Shown here piece by piece: positions 43,353 through 53,791 of a DNA stretch of 64,000 bases. Numbering within the stretch: position 1 is the stretch's first letter; each line of letters begins with the position of its first letter. The notes below the pieces were generated by a model, which worked only from the letters and a program-made list of their open reading frames with translations, had not been told where the DNA came from and did no database searches. This DNA comes from an uncultured Dehalococcoidia bacterium (GTDB lineage: Bacteria; Chloroflexota; Dehalococcoidia; Lucifugimonadales; UBA1123): positions 930,001 to 994,000 of the forward strand of contig CATOSI010000003.1 in NCBI GenBank assembly GCA_951812505.1, written 5' to 3'. Made by a program: the position numbers and the translations under genes.

Positions 43353-44188
43353 ACCCCGGCCTCTTCGATAGTGGTCGCACCCGCGATCCGAAGCTCGGTC
43401 ACAAGTCTGTCCTGGAAAGTTCCTGCCGCCCTCTCCACCCGCCCCTTCGCTTGAGGAGACAGGGCAAAGATCATCTGCATCCCTAAATCGTCCATCGCAC
43501 GAGAGAACTGGGTTGGAGCGCTCGGCGCTCCGCTCCCTGGTACATGCTTGAAGACCGAATGGCGGTCAGTGTACAGGGCGATGGGAACACCATAGCATTC
43601 GATCAGACCACGCATCAGCAGGAAGTAGTCTCGAGTGTTCTCGTACTCACAGAACAGAGCGTTTGCCACCTTGCCCGTGGCGTCGTCCACAGCGAGCAAT
43701 AGCATGAACTGAGGTCCATCGTCTCCAAGCCACCTGTGGTAGCTGCCGTCGATCTGTATGAGCATCCCCTCCAGCGGCATACGCTGCCGACGAGCACGGT
43801 GCTTCGGCGAACGCCGCCGCCTCGGACTGACGAGACCGGCGTCCACCAGTATGCGACGAAGAGTGGTCCGGCCTATGTCTATGCCCTCGTGTTCTCTGAG
43901 CAGTTCGCTGAGATGCATGTGGTTGGCGACCGAATAACGAGTGCGAGCCAAATGTATAACCATAGACCTCGTCGTCTCCGATGTGATGTTGGATGGTCTC
44001 CGACCGCGGTTACCGTGAGCGAGTGCGGCTGCCCCTTCCTTCCTGTAAGCCGCCAGAAGTCGCCTGGTGTGGCGCGTGCTCACTCCCATCAGAGTGGCTG
44101 CTTGGTCTATCGTCATGTAGTCTGCCAATAAGCTGTTGAGAACTTTGAGTCTTGCTTGTTCGTGCTGCGTCAATGTCACTTGCTCCAT
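43353..44188 (-). pseudogene. ISNCY-type transposase, truncated by IS21
   Basis: Helix-turn-helix (YMTIDQAATLMGVSTRHTRRLL) plus rve core: LIQIDGSYHRWLG (Asp), IALYTDRHSVFKHV (Asp) and KGRVERAAGTFQDRL (Glu). After about 277 residues (ATTIEEA) the frame enters the IS21 right end and stops at 43298. The missing C-terminus is not found on the far side of IS21, so DNA was lost at the junction. Confidence 0.82.
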
Positions 44189-44533
44189 AATAGTGTGACA
44201 TATTCGCTGAACAGTTATTACGGACGGAATCGCTGGCCGTTAACAGACAATCGGGACATTTCATAGCAAAAGGTCTCATTTGAGGTTTCGGTGCTATACG
44301 GTGATGCAATGCCTCAATCCCAGTACCATCTTGTGCGCAGGATCGTGACGAATGTCAGGTTGTCGCTTTCTCCTGGGAGACTGTCCGAGTATCAGGGGTC
44401 GGTCGTGGTATCCTGCCCATTCAGCGGATGACGACAACTATAATTGCCGGTCTCAGATACATACGGCTGTATAGCCTGTTGAACAAGGCGCCGGTCTCGC
44501 CCGGGCAGACCGTATCAACGGGGTTTTAGCACC
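44189..44533. other. Gap with a solo IS21-like end
   Basis: The 5' flank of the ISNCY gene and the 3' flank of a decayed IS1182-type gene. ACGACAACTATAATTGCCGG (44431-44450) resembles the subterminal repeat of the IS21 element. No gene was recognised here. Confidence 0.4.
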
Positions 44534-45829
44534 CTATTCAACAGTTGCCCTCAACAGTTTCATCAGGTTATGGCCCATGCAGATCAGCAGCCACTCACCG
44601 TTCACCTTGTCCAATCCGCGCAGAAGAAACTGCCTGAAGCCACGACCATGCATGATCTGACCGAACGCCGGCTCCACCGTTTCCATCCGCAGAGCATAAC
44701 GCTGTCTGCCACGTTTGGTACGAATCTTCCGACGCATCCGGTCCGCTGTCGACAGACCTCGGGGTATCCTACCTCTGGGAGCGGGCGGCAGCTTCCTGAC
44801 GTGGCGAGTCTTGTCAGGTGTTACGAACGGTTCTACTCCCAACTCGCTCAGTTCTCTGATCGCCCGAGCCGAGTAGTAACCGGCATCCGCCGATAACTCA
44901 ACTGGAACCTCCCCTGTGTTGGCTATCGCCTCCTTCATCATGTCCACCGCCTGACGTTTGTCCGACGACTGGTTGGTCGCGCACGCAGCCACTAGCATCT
45001 GGCCCGAACTGTCCACCACCGCCTGGCTGTTGTAGGACTGCGAGAACTGACGACCTCCCGGTTCTAGCATGATGCACGACTCAGGATCAGTGAAGTTGCG
45101 CTACGCGCTATCGTGGGAAAACCCTTTATGCGCTCCATCCTCTGACTCGGACTCAGCTTCCAGAGCCGCCATCGCCTCCCGTATCTTCCTGAGCCGATCC
45201 TCTCGAAAGGCCAACTCCTCAGGCAACTCGTCTCCGCGTTTGTCCCGGCCGTACCGTCGGTCCTCCTCTTCATCCAACTCCGCCGCCCTGCGCAGCAACT
45301 GCTCCACCTCAGCTTCCAACTCGGCTCTCTTCTCATTCATCCGTCCATAACCATAGCCTTGTGCTTCGATGCGTTCGCCCTCATCTTCGTACCGTCCACC
45401 GACACGTGTCCCAGCTTCACAAGACCCGCCTTCCGGCACACAGACAGTACCTGGACGAACAGCTCGGACAACTCACACAGGTGACCCTTACGGAAGTCCG
45501 ATATGGTGCGAAAATCCGGCGTGTTGTTGGCCGACAGTACCCGAAACGCTATGTCCTCGTGCAGACGTTGGGCGATCCTGCGCGAGGAACTGACACCCAC
45601 GCAGTAGCCGTACAGCAATACCTTGAACATCATCACCAGATGGTACGGTGGGCCGTCTCGGCTCTCACGCTCGTACACCGAGATGATCGCCGACAGGTCC
45701 AACTCATCGACGATGTCGGAAATGAAATAGCTCAGGTGGTCCGCTGGCAACCACTCCTGCATACCCACCGGAAGCAGAAGCTGCTGGTTCGGATCGTAGG
45801 CGCGGACAGGTCTTGTTCATTGGCGACTC
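44534..45829 (-). pseudogene. IS1182-type transposase broken by frameshifts
   Basis: Three consecutive pieces of one transposase. From about 45810 the frame reads YDPNQQLLLPVGMQEWLPAD and then VDGTKMRANASKHKAMV (first Asp). A frameshift near 45340 leads to MNEKRAELEAEVEQLLRR, and a second near 45090 leads to LEPGGRQFSQSYNSQAVVD, SADAGYYSA (second Asp) and METVEPAFGQIMH (Glu). The upstream start is also lost (TGA before YDPNQ). It is distinct in sequence from the intact IS1182 at 14.7 kb. Confidence 0.85.
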
Positions 45830-46022
45830 TACTCCATTGGTCTGTATCGCCATCATAACCGCATTAGAACTGCAGCGGTATTACTCGGACAGACTCCTGG
45901 CAGCCCGCCTGAGGATTAACTGACGCAGCTGTCGTGTCAGGGAGAATAGGTCGTGACGACTACCGGCATCGGTCGCGGCACTCAGACCGGGGACGACTTA
46001 CCGACAGCGCCGATTAACCCGG

Positions 46023-48455
46023 TCAGGCGTGCCACTCAATGCGAGGCAAGGCGTACGGGTGGTCCGGAAGTCGGATGACGATGTCCAAGGCACTCTCGCC
46101 GTCTAACTTGAAGAGGGTTGCGTCTCCTTGTATGGTGGTGAACCCTCCTGGGCCGTGCCAACCTACGAAGGACCAGGTGTTTCGCTCGGCGTTGGGGGCG
46201 AATACCTCCAAAACGTAGGAACCGTCAGGGACTACTCTAACAAACATGCCGTCCTCCTCGGAAAGGACTCTTCCCATGAAATTCCCACTTCCGGACCGAG
46301 CATGCACGAATATCCCTTCCAATGGCTGATTGTCCGGCCCGATCACCTTACCCTGAATGGTGACCTCCGAGGGATACTGGACATCCGATGGTGTGTAGGG
46401 CGACATGTCGAATCCCTGCTCGTCAAAGTAGATCAGGCGATTGGGTATTGTCCTCAGAATAATTGGTTGTCTACCGGCGGACAGCCTCTCCGGTCGATAC
46501 CGCACGGCGAACCACGCAACGAAGCTCTCCGCCACATCTTCACGGTTCGGATTGTCCCGGGCATAATTCGAGATGAATACTCCGTCGGCCTCCTGCGCCG
46601 CACGCCAGCCAGGGGAGGAATTGTGCGCCTGCAGATTGACATGTGTGCCTTCATGGACGAAAGTTTCCTCATATCTCGACGAATCACTACCACCCGTATA
46701 AACAAGGATGCCATCCCTAGTCGCTCCCCACCTTCCCTCGCCGGCGTGGATAACCACGTGCTTGATACGGGGCATCAGGACCGTCGGCATCTGTCCCAGG
46801 ACATGGGCGAACGTCTCGACTTCCGCCTGTGCAGCCTCCCTGCTGCCGAATTCGGGATGGACGCGAAATTCCACCACCTGTCCCTCGTACCGTACATCGA
46901 ACAGGTAAGCATTGATCGTAATCAGTCCAGGTCCGTCACCCTGGGTACGGCGCTCGCCGCGGCCAACGTACGTGATGCTCCCGAGCCTCGTGGGATCGGA
47001 GGGCTCGATGACCGGTGGAGGAGAAAACGCCCCCCTCCATGGAGGCGTGCCCGTGTGTTCGAGATTGAAGTCCAGCGTGCGGTCTTCGTCCATGGCGATC
47101 TCGAAGGTCTCCGTTCCATGGGTGGGCCAGGCGATGACCCTAACCGTAACCGTCCCCCAGACGTTCGGGAAGCGGTAGCCCCCGTCGGGACCGACGACCA
47201 TGGACTCCCGTTTGCCGTTCTCGAGCCGCACGACGGCACCCGCAAGCGTAGGCCCGCTTTCCCGGCTGTCACGTACCGTCCCGGAGAGAGTGAACGTGGG
47301 TGGCACCGCTACCAGTGCGGACCCGGACGCAGCGCCGGCACTGGCTGTGATCGTCGCCTCCCCTTCCGCAGTCCCAGACACCAGACCAAGAGCGTCCACC
47401 TCTGCCACCAGGGCGTCGGCGGACTCCCACGAGAATTCGGCCACCGCCACCGTATGCCCGTTCGCGTCGAGCGCCTCCGCCACCAGCTGAACGGTCTCGC
47501 CCCACGCGGTCAGCTCGGCAATGGACGGCAGCACCTCTACTGAGGCCACCTCCTGCGCCACCGTCACCACAGCGGACCCTGATGCCGACCCGGCCGACGC
47601 CGTGATCGTCGCCGTCCCGTTGCCCACCGCCGTCACGACACCAAGAGCATCCACCTCTGCCACCAGGGCGTCGGCGGACTCCCACGAGAATTCGGCCACC
47701 GCCACCGTATGCCCGTTCGCGTCGAGCGCCTCCGCCACCAGCTGAACGGTCTCGCCCCACGCGGTCAGCTCGGCAATGGACGGCAGCACCTCTACTGAGG
47801 CCACCTCCTGCGCCACCGTCACCACAGCGGACCCTGATGCCGACCCGGCCGACGCCGTGATCGTCGCCGTCCCGTTGCCCACCGCCGTCACGACACCAAG
47901 AGCATCCACAGTCGCCACCAAGTTCGCGCCTGTCGTCCAGGTCACGGTGACTCCAGTCATTACGTTGGAGCCCTGGTCACGCACCTCTGCTCCCAGCTGT
48001 GCCGTTGCGCCAAGTGCAGTCAGCTCCGCTGTAGTGGGACTGACCATGACCGCCGCGGGGCGGGCGGGCTCTGGTGTCGCCGTAGCAGTTGGCTCCGGGC
48101 TTGGGGTGGCAGTCGCAGTGGACGTTGGCTCCGGCATGGGACGGGTCGGCTCTGGTGTCGCCGTAGCAGTTGGTTCCGGGCTTACGGTAACAGTTGCCAT
48201 GGCAGTTGGTTCCGGCATGGAGCGAGCGGGCTCAGGTGTCGTCGTAGCAGTTGGCCCCGGGCCTGGAGTGGAGGTCGCAGAGACCGTCGGTTCCAGCGTG
48301 GGAAAGGCACTGTCGCTACAGGCGCTCAGGACAACGGCGATGGCAATAACTGTAAGGAACACAAGCCAGCGAATATTAGGAGAGGATACGGCCAATTCAA
48401 CCGCTGTCTGTGCTCCATGAAGGATTGGGTTTTCTTGACTACCGGTAATGGTCAA
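46023..48455 (-). CDS. Secreted lipoprotein with Ig-like repeats and an HExxH domain
   Basis: An 810-residue protein. A membrane segment ends in the lipobox VVLSAC near 46, followed by a Pro/Thr stalk (TATATPEPTRPMPEPT) to about 130. Three BIG2-like Ig domains follow (about 135-390), two of them almost identical. A carboxypeptidase-regulatory-like domain (TLSGTVRDSRESGPTLAGAVV) comes next, and then a catalytic-looking domain with ETFVHEGTHVNLQ near 598 (HExxH zinc motif) and a downstream EDVAESFVAWF glutamate. A second CNA/CarboxypepD-like domain closes the protein. It is probably a surface metallopeptidase; its substrate is unknown. The start is TTG. Confidence 0.75.
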   Translation of the reverse strand: MTITGSQENPILHGAQTAVELAVSSPNIRWLVFLTVIAIAVVLSACSDSAFPTLEPTVSATSTPGPGPTATTTPEPARSMPEPTAMATVTVSPEPTATATPEPTRPMPEPTSTATATPSPEPTATATPEPARPAAVMVSPTTAELTALGATAQLGAEVRDQGSNVMTGVTVTWTTGANLVATVDALGVVTAVGNGTATITASAGSASGSAVVTVAQEVASVEVLPSIAELTAWGETVQLVAEALDANGHTVAVAEFSWESADALVAEVDALGVVTAVGNGTATITASAGSASGSAVVTVAQEVASVEVLPSIAELTAWGETVQLVAEALDANGHTVAVAEFSWESADALVAEVDALGLVSGTAEGEATITASAGAASGSALVAVPPTFTLSGTVRDSRESGPTLAGAVVRLENGKRESMVVGPDGGYRFPNVWGTVTVRVIAWPTHGTETFEIAMDEDRTLDFNLEHTGTPPWRGAFSPPPVIEPSDPTRLGSITYVGRGERRTQGDGPGLITINAYLFDVRYEGQVVEFRVHPEFGSREAAQAEVETFAHVLGQMPTVLMPRIKHVVIHAGEGRWGATRDGILVYTGGSDSSRYEETFVHEGTHVNLQAHNSSPGWRAAQEADGVFISNYARDNPNREDVAESFVAWFAVRYRPERLSAGRQPIILRTIPNRLIYFDEQGFDMSPYTPSDVQYPSEVTIQGKVIGPDNQPLEGIFVHARSGSGNFMGRVLSEEDGMFVRVVPDGSYVLEVFAPNAERNTWSFVGWHGPGGFTTIQGDATLFKLDGESALDIVIRLPDHPYALPRIEWHA
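47385..47894. repeat. 255-bp tandem duplication inside the Ig-like region
   Basis: Two units, 47385-47639 and 47640-47894, are nearly identical at DNA level and each encodes one 85-residue Ig-like domain. The near-identity points to a recent duplication or gene conversion within the gene. Confidence 0.85.
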
Positions 48456-48605
48456 CGCTCCAATCGCCTAATACCGAATGATTGCTAGGACTCTTCGTTA
48501 TCATCGCTGCCCAGAAACGTCATGCGGGTGACGAATTCAGCTCCACCCCTTACAAGCCCGTTCTCTATTGTGAACAGCAACAGTCTTACTGCTTCCCTGC
48601 GCTCT

Positions 48606-50228
48606 TCAGTAGTCGATGTGTCCAAGAGGCGAGCTTATTCCATTGGCCACGACCTCCCACTCGAAGAAGTCCCTGTTGTCCGCACGATGCACGAATACTC
48701 GCTCGAATCCTTCAATCAGGTCGGGCGCTGCTCCATTGGCGGCCAGGAACTGATGCAGGTCTCGGTCCGGCTCATGCACACGCGGTTGACCAAGAAATGT
48801 GGCAAAGGCTGACCGGAATGTACCGAACTCGGCGCATGAGTATAGGTAGTTGCCCTGCTCCACACTGCCACTCACCATGTTGTTTCTGGAATACTCATAT
48901 CCCTTTCTGCGCAAGTCTATGCGGTCGATAAGGGCATCCTCCAATTCGTCATTGGAGGCGAACAGGCGGTGATATTGGGACTCCGGATCCGTTTCAAGGT
49001 GCTTTTCATAGGTCCAGTCGTCCATACTGTACCCGCCGTTGTTTATGTCGGACGCCACGTAATACCTCGAATACCGGCAGAAGTTTGCGAGATCGTCGAA
49101 ACCGCCCTTGGCACATGGTCCTCCCATATCTATTACGCCCAGCGGCCGTCCTAGGGAACTCGTCCATGATTGCAGGAACGCGCCGGCGTCACCATGCACC
49201 AGTTGCAACTCGAACAGATTACCTCCCGGTCCGCCATGCCCGTTGTACATGAGGTGATGCTCCGAATCAGGATGGCGGCTCACCAGTATATCGGCGAAGT
49301 CCTCGAAGGCTGTCCTCAAGAAGATACTCCGCTCTGAAGTATATGCTTCCGGCATTTCGGTATGTTGCTTGATGGCGAACTGCTCTCTGTAGGCTATTTT
49401 CTCGGCGTCTGTCATGTCCTCATTCCTTAACCCCACGAGAGGATCATATTCGTTGGGAAATTCGTACAGATGAACCGAGTCCGTTTCTTCCCAGATAGCT
49501 GCCTCGTAGTACTTGAGAGTTTCACTCTCCTTCAGTTCGACGGCGTGAGTCCAGCCGCCGGTGCTGGCGAAGGGCATCCAGTCTTCCGTTACACGCACAA
49601 CCCTGAGCATGACATGCTGCGGTTTGGCTTGTGGGGAAGCCGGAATGGGTGTGGGTGTCGCAGTGGCTGTGGGTACTGCTGTCGGAGTCGGAGAGTGCGT
49701 AGCGGTGGCCGTTGGCATAGGTGTATTCGTGGGAGTCGGGATGGCTGTGGGAACTGGCGTCAGCGTGGCAGTGGCAGTGTTTGTGGGTGAAGGCGTGGCA
49801 GTGGCAGTCGGCTCCTGCGTGGGTGTCGCGGTTGCTGTAGGGGTGGGGGAAGATGTGTGTGTCGGTGTGTTCGTGGGCTCCGGAGTTGACGAGTTGACCG
49901 GACTGGGCGCAGGCGTAGCGACAGGCGAGGGTGTCGGTGTTACTGTCGGACTGGAAGTATGCGTAGGCGCCGGAGCTGGCGTGTTCGTGGCGACTGGCTC
50001 GGGGGCGGGCGTCGGGATTGGTGTGGATGTAGCTGTCCCATCCTGAAGAGACACGGCCAAAGGCTCGGCTGTCAGAGTTGGACTCGGGATGCTCTTGGCC
50101 AGAGGCATCTCCTTGCTCACCTCGGGTTCCCTGGAGCAGCCGAATACTAAAGCTAACACCAAAACAGCGAGGGCAGAGACGAGCCACAACAGGATATTCG
50201 AATTGTGCACTCTGACGATTTGAAGCAA
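48606..50228 (-). CDS. Secreted caspase-fold (C11/C13-like) peptidase lipoprotein
   Basis: A 540-residue protein. The signal segment [17 protein letters not shown] carries a lipobox cysteine near 31, and a long Pro/Thr/Ser stalk reaches to about 195. The C-terminal part looks like a clan CD cysteine peptidase: [13 protein letters not shown] holds the catalytic His near 328, and [17 protein letters not shown] holds the Cys near 370, each after a hydrophobic strand. It resembles clostripain-type enzymes, but the family is not certain. It is downstream-facing relative to the neighbouring HExxH lipoprotein gene (150-base gap) and divergent from a two-component system. Confidence 0.7.
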   Translation of the reverse strand: MLQIVRVHNSNILLWLVSALAVLVLALVFGCSREPEVSKEMPLAKSIPSPTLTAEPLAVSLQDGTATSTPIPTPAPEPVATNTPAPAPTHTSSPTVTPTPSPVATPAPSPVNSSTPEPTNTPTHTSSPTPTATATPTQEPTATATPSPTNTATATLTPVPTAIPTPTNTPMPTATATHSPTPTAVPTATATPTPIPASPQAKPQHVMLRVVRVTEDWMPFASTGGWTHAVELKESETLKYYEAAIWEETDSVHLYEFPNEYDPLVGLRNEDMTDAEKIAYREQFAIKQHTEMPEAYTSERSIFLRTAFEDFADILVSRHPDSEHHLMYNGHGGPGGNLFELQLVHGDAGAFLQSWTSSLGRPLGVIDMGGPCAKGGFDDLANFCRYSRYYVASDINNGGYSMDDWTYEKHLETDPESQYHRLFASNDELEDALIDRIDLRRKGYEYSRNNMVSGSVEQGNYLYSCAEFGTFRSAFATFLGQPRVHEPDRDLHQFLAANGAAPDLIEGFERVFVHRADNRDFFEWEVVANGISSPLGHIDY

Positions 50229-50383
50229 CTTTCCCTGTCTCCTGGGTCGGGGGACTTATGTCAGCCCTCTTCCGAGTATCATTCATCCTTGGGGCCCAGT
50301 CTGAGACCACTATGGAGCGCACAATGCCTGTTGGATAGGTTCCAACGCCCAATTTGAGAGCTGATCCTGTCTGAGCCGAGTTA

Positions 50384-50451
50384 GCACAATGTACCAATCG
50401 GATTGGTACTCAGCGCTCTGGTATCGGAGCCACGGGGGCGGTACATTGTGC
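50384..50451. promoter_or_regulatory. Large inverted repeat between divergent genes
   Basis: GCACAATGTACC (50384-50395) and GGTACATTGTGC (50440-50451) are perfect 12-bp arms 44 bases apart. A second palindrome, ACCAATCGGATTGGT, overlaps the left arm. The site lies in the 398-base region between the peptidase gene (start 50228) and the response regulator (start 50627), a natural operator position for both. Confidence 0.5.
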
Positions 50452-50626
50452 GGGGGAGACGAGATCATCTGATTCGCGGCACGCTCGATCTGTGGAAGAG
50501 AGATGAAATAAATGGAACCTCTGAGGGCCCGGGGACGGCCGGGAAGAGCGGTGTGCTCACCGTGCATGCGGACCGATCGGATGGGAGACGTCGCCCCCTT
50601 TTACACTGATCCGAAGGGAGAATCGG

Positions 50627-51307
50627 ATGTCTTCGAAAGAGCTGATCAAGGTGATGGTTGTCGACGACCATCCCGTTGTGAGGGCCGGTCTTCGAGTTGC
50701 GCTGAACGATGCCTGCGACATGGAGGTCGTCGGAGAGGCCAGGGACGGAGTCGAGGCGGTGGGGATGGCGGAGACCGTAACGGCGGATGTGATCGTGATG
50801 GACGTGATCATGCCGAACAAGGACGGCGTGGAAGCCTGCAGGGAGATCAGGGATCTGATGCCCGACACGCGCGTACTGATGCTGACTGCGTCGACCGAAG
50901 AGAACGCGGTGATCGAGGCGGTCGCCGCCGGGGCCTCGGGCTATCTCCTGAAGTACTCTGGTGAGGAGGAGCTGATAGCCGCGGTGCGGGATGTGGCGGG
51001 GGGAAGGCTGCTGCTGCCGGCCGATACCGTCAGGAGGGTCTTCGAAGATATACGCAGAGACGAACGACGCTCCGCCGGCGATCCCAACAAGTTAACCGAA
51101 ATCGAGCGACAGGTGCTCAGACAGTTCGCCAGCGGCAGGACATACGCTCAGATTGCTGAGATCAGAGGAAACAGCTCGGTGACTGTTCGAAACACCCTCT
51201 ACCGTATCCAGGACAAGCTGAGACTCGCCACCAAGCAGGAGATAGTGGTGTGGGCCGTTCGCAACGGCCTTCTCGACGACGACGGTCATGAACCGAAGGA
51301 CAGCTGA
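50627..51307 (+). CDS. NarL/LuxR-family response regulator
   Basis: A 226-residue regulator. The receiver domain has MVVDDHPVVRAGL (acidic pair 13-14), the phosphorylation site Asp59 in VIVMDVIMPNKDG, and LMLTAST with the switch threonine. The C-terminal LuxR-type helix-turn-helix is at about 155-215 (LTEIERQVLRQFASGRTYAQIAE). AAGGGAGAATCGG precedes the ATG. The histidine kinase gene overlaps its end by 20 bases, so the two form one operon, with regulator first. Confidence 0.92.
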   Translation: MSSKELIKVMVVDDHPVVRAGLRVALNDACDMEVVGEARDGVEAVGMAETVTADVIVMDVIMPNKDGVEACREIRDLMPDTRVLMLTASTEENAVIEAVAAGASGYLLKYSGEEELIAAVRDVAGGRLLLPADTVRRVFEDIRRDERRSAGDPNKLTEIERQVLRQFASGRTYAQIAEIRGNSSVTVRNTLYRIQDKLRLATKQEIVVWAVRNGLLDDDGHEPKDS

Positions 51308-52577
51308 GGCGGGTGCAGTCGCGACGTGGCGGCGCATCCGACAAAATGACATTTACTGGAGCGCACAATTGCTCAAGATGGGCATGGGAGCCAAATCAGA
51401 CCGTATTCCTTCAATCGTACTGTCCGATTCGGACGCGGCCCAGTACGCGGCCGGGGTGTCGGTGTGGGGTCGCTGGCTAGTCTGGCTGGTTACAGTGTTC
51501 CAGTTTGTATACCGGCCGGGTTTCTGGTACTACGGGCACTTCGAACACATTCTGATGCTCGTACCGCTGGCGACGCTCAATGGCCTGGTCCATTACCGGT
51601 TGCTGAGAAACAAGCCGGTCACATGGCGCTGGCTGCTCCTTCTCAGCGCCGTGGACATGGTCCTGATCACAGTCGGCATCGTCCTCCAGCGCGGGTTCGA
51701 GGGCTTTCTCTTCCTGGCCTACTACCCGGCCCTGGCGCTGTTCGTCGCGATCTTCCCCTCACTGTGGCTCGGGCTGGTCTGGACGACTATGACCGCCGTC
51801 GTCTATACCCTCGTATGTCTGACGGTAGGTCTCGGCCCGGATCTCGTTGCCGGCGATGAAAAAGCTCTGCTGGCCCGGCTGGCGGCGATGTACGTCCTCG
51901 TGGTGTGCGTGAGTCTTATCGCCCGCTTCGAACGGATCAGGAGGCAGGCCGCGGTGGAGAGGGAGCGTCACCTGCAGAGGGAACGCATCGAGCTCTCCCA
52001 GGCGATTCACGACACGACCGCCCAGACCGTCTACATGGTTGGCCTTGGGATTGACAGGGCCAGGAGGCTGGCTGACGGATCAAATAAGGAGCAGACGGCA
52101 GCGCTGGAGGCGACCTCGACTCTCCTGAAGTCGGCCATGTGGGAATTGAGGCGCCCCATCGACGCCGGACAGCTATTCGAGGGCCGGGAGTTGGGTCCGT
52201 CATTGCGGTCGCACTGCGCAACTTTCGAGAGGATCACGGCCATTCCCGCCGTGATGACACAGTCGGGAAGCGAACCCCCGCTCGCTATGGAGACCCGGGC
52301 CCGCCTCTTCTCGATAGCGCACAACGCGCTTACGAACGCGTTCCTCCATGCCCGACCGGACAGAGTCGAGGTCCGCTTGGACTTCGACGATGACCTCATC
52401 AGGTTGTCAGTCTCGGACGATGGGGCGGGACTTCCGGACGACTATGCTGAGCGAGGACGCGGCTTCAGCGGTATGAGGGCGGACGCAGAGCGGATGGGAG
52501 GAACGCTCATCGTGGATAGCGGCACAGGCGGCGGAACGACCATCATCTGCGTGGCTCCCCTTGAAGGGGCAGTATAG
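51288..52577 (+). CDS. Membrane sensor histidine kinase (HisKA_3 type)
   Basis: A 429-residue kinase. Five or six hydrophobic segments span about 60-212 without a sizeable extracellular domain. The dimerisation helix has the phosphorylated histidine His241 in LSQAIHDTTAQTVYMVGLG, and the HATPase region has AHNALTNAFLHA and SDDGAGLPDD, then RGFSGMRADAERMGG. It pairs with the overlapping NarL-type regulator. The signal is unknown; the divergent surface peptidase is a plausible target. An internal ATG at codon 31 or 33 could be the true start. Confidence 0.9.
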   Translation: MNRRTAEAGAVATWRRIRQNDIYWSAQLLKMGMGAKSDRIPSIVLSDSDAAQYAAGVSVWGRWLVWLVTVFQFVYRPGFWYYGHFEHILMLVPLATLNGLVHYRLLRNKPVTWRWLLLLSAVDMVLITVGIVLQRGFEGFLFLAYYPALALFVAIFPSLWLGLVWTTMTAVVYTLVCLTVGLGPDLVAGDEKALLARLAAMYVLVVCVSLIARFERIRRQAAVERERHLQRERIELSQAIHDTTAQTVYMVGLGIDRARRLADGSNKEQTAALEATSTLLKSAMWELRRPIDAGQLFEGRELGPSLRSHCATFERITAIPAVMTQSGSEPPLAMETRARLFSIAHNALTNAFLHARPDRVEVRLDFDDDLIRLSVSDDGAGLPDDYAERGRGFSGMRADAERMGGTLIVDSGTGGGTTIICVAPLEGAV

Positions 52578-52885
52578 GTTCTCGACTCTTGTACCTCCAC
52601 CGAAACCGGCCTCGGCATCAACTTTACATAACGGCTCAAGTGCGAACGAGGCAATACTCTGCGACAGGAAGAACTTAAGCCATCGGTGCGAGACGTAGAG
52701 TGGATTGTCATATGGGCGAGCTAGACATTTGGCGTTTAAGACGTCTCACACAAAGATTCTTGACAGGGAATGCAAGGCGCACATGCGACATGCCCATATC
52801 CTCTACTCTGCCGAACCATTCTATGGAAACAGTGATTGCTCACATCCAAGCGTTCAAGTTCCCGTATGTCGTCGAACCAAGGCCT
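52578..52885. other. Gap between convergent operons
   Basis: About 308 bases between the kinase gene and the ABC permease gene. No gene, strong hairpin or repeat was recognised. Confidence 0.4.
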
Positions 52886-53791
52886 CTATGCGCCCCGTAG
52901 CCTGGGGTCGAACGTGTCCCTCATCCAGTCGCCAACAAGGTTGAGCGATATTATGAGCAGTGAAATGGCCACGCCTGGGAACACAGATATCCACCAGGCT
53001 TGAAGTAGCCACGCTCTGCCATCGGCGATCATCACGCCCCAGGCAGCGGTCGGCTTAGGGATTCCAAGTCCAAGGAAGCTCAAAGAAGCCACCAGAAGGA
53101 TAATGCCCCCGGTCTGAAGGGTGGCAATAACCAGCACCGTTGCCAGGACGTTGGGGAGGAGGTGGCGCAACATAATGCGCCCACTTCCACAGCCTGTCGC
53201 CAGTGCGGCGGTGACGTAGTCACGTTCGCGCTGGCTGAGGACCTCGCCCCTTACATACCGGGCATAGGCGACCCAGGAGGTAGCGACGACGACGATGATG
53301 ATTGTGCGTACGCTCGATCCGAGACCGGTTACCATCACCATTGCGAAGAGCAGTCCAGGCATGGCCAGCATGAAATCCACCAGCCTCATTAACAAGGCGT
53401 CGACCCAGCTTCCAAAGTAGCCGCTAACCAGTCCCAGCGTGACGCCGATCAGCGCAGCGCCGACCAGTCCGACTACGGCGCTCATCATGGTTATCTGCGC
53501 ACCGCTGAGTACCCTGCTCAGAACGTCCCTGCCCTGGAAGTCGGTCCCGAGCGGATGGGCGATCTGTCCATCTTCCATCCAGAAAGGGGGCGTCAGCGAA
53601 GTGAGAAGCGAACCCGTCGTGGGATCATACGGAGCGGCGATGGGGCCAAACGCTCCCATGACGGCCATCAGCGCCAGGATCGACATGGGAACGAAAGGCG
53701 CCTTGCGGCGTCTCAGTTCTCTGAAGCCTCTCCAGGCAAGGGACCTGAGCCGGCTCAGGCGGGCCGCTATTGCAGTGGGAGCGGCGGTCAT
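52886..53791 (-). CDS. Oligopeptide-type ABC transporter permease (DppC-like)
   Basis: A 301-residue membrane protein with an N-terminal tail, one early transmembrane segment, then the BPD_transp_1 domain. HPLGTDFQGRDVLSRVLSGAQ is the classic DppC entry motif, and the EAA loop is near VTAALATGCGSGRIMLRHLLPNV. ATG 53791 is chosen because it overlaps the upstream permease stop (ATGA) and gives the normal length; the longer open frame upstream is not protein-like. Confidence 0.9.
   Translation of the reverse strand: MTAAPTAIAARLSRLRSLAWRGFRELRRRKAPFVPMSILALMAVMGAFGPIAAPYDPTTGSLLTSLTPPFWMEDGQIAHPLGTDFQGRDVLSRVLSGAQITMMSAVVGLVGAALIGVTLGLVSGYFGSWVDALLMRLVDFMLAMPGLLFAMVMVTGLGSSVRTIIIVVVATSWVAYARYVRGEVLSQRERDYVTAALATGCGSGRIMLRHLLPNVLATVLVIATLQTGGIILLVASLSFLGLGIPKPTAAWGVMIADGRAWLLQAWWISVFPGVAISLLIISLNLVGDWMRDTFDPRLRGA

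Noticed and set aside
46128..47543. Plus-strand 471-codon open frame
   Set aside because: Antisense to the HExxH/Ig-domain lipoprotein; its composition (Arg/Pro/Gly-rich, no motifs) is that of a shadow frame.
47776..48420. Plus-strand 214-codon frame with [11 protein letters not shown] repeats
   Set aside because: Antisense of the lipoprotein stalk; no ribosome site or family.
49561..50046. Plus-strand valine/glycine-rich frame
   Set aside because: Antisense of the stalk of the caspase-like lipoprotein.
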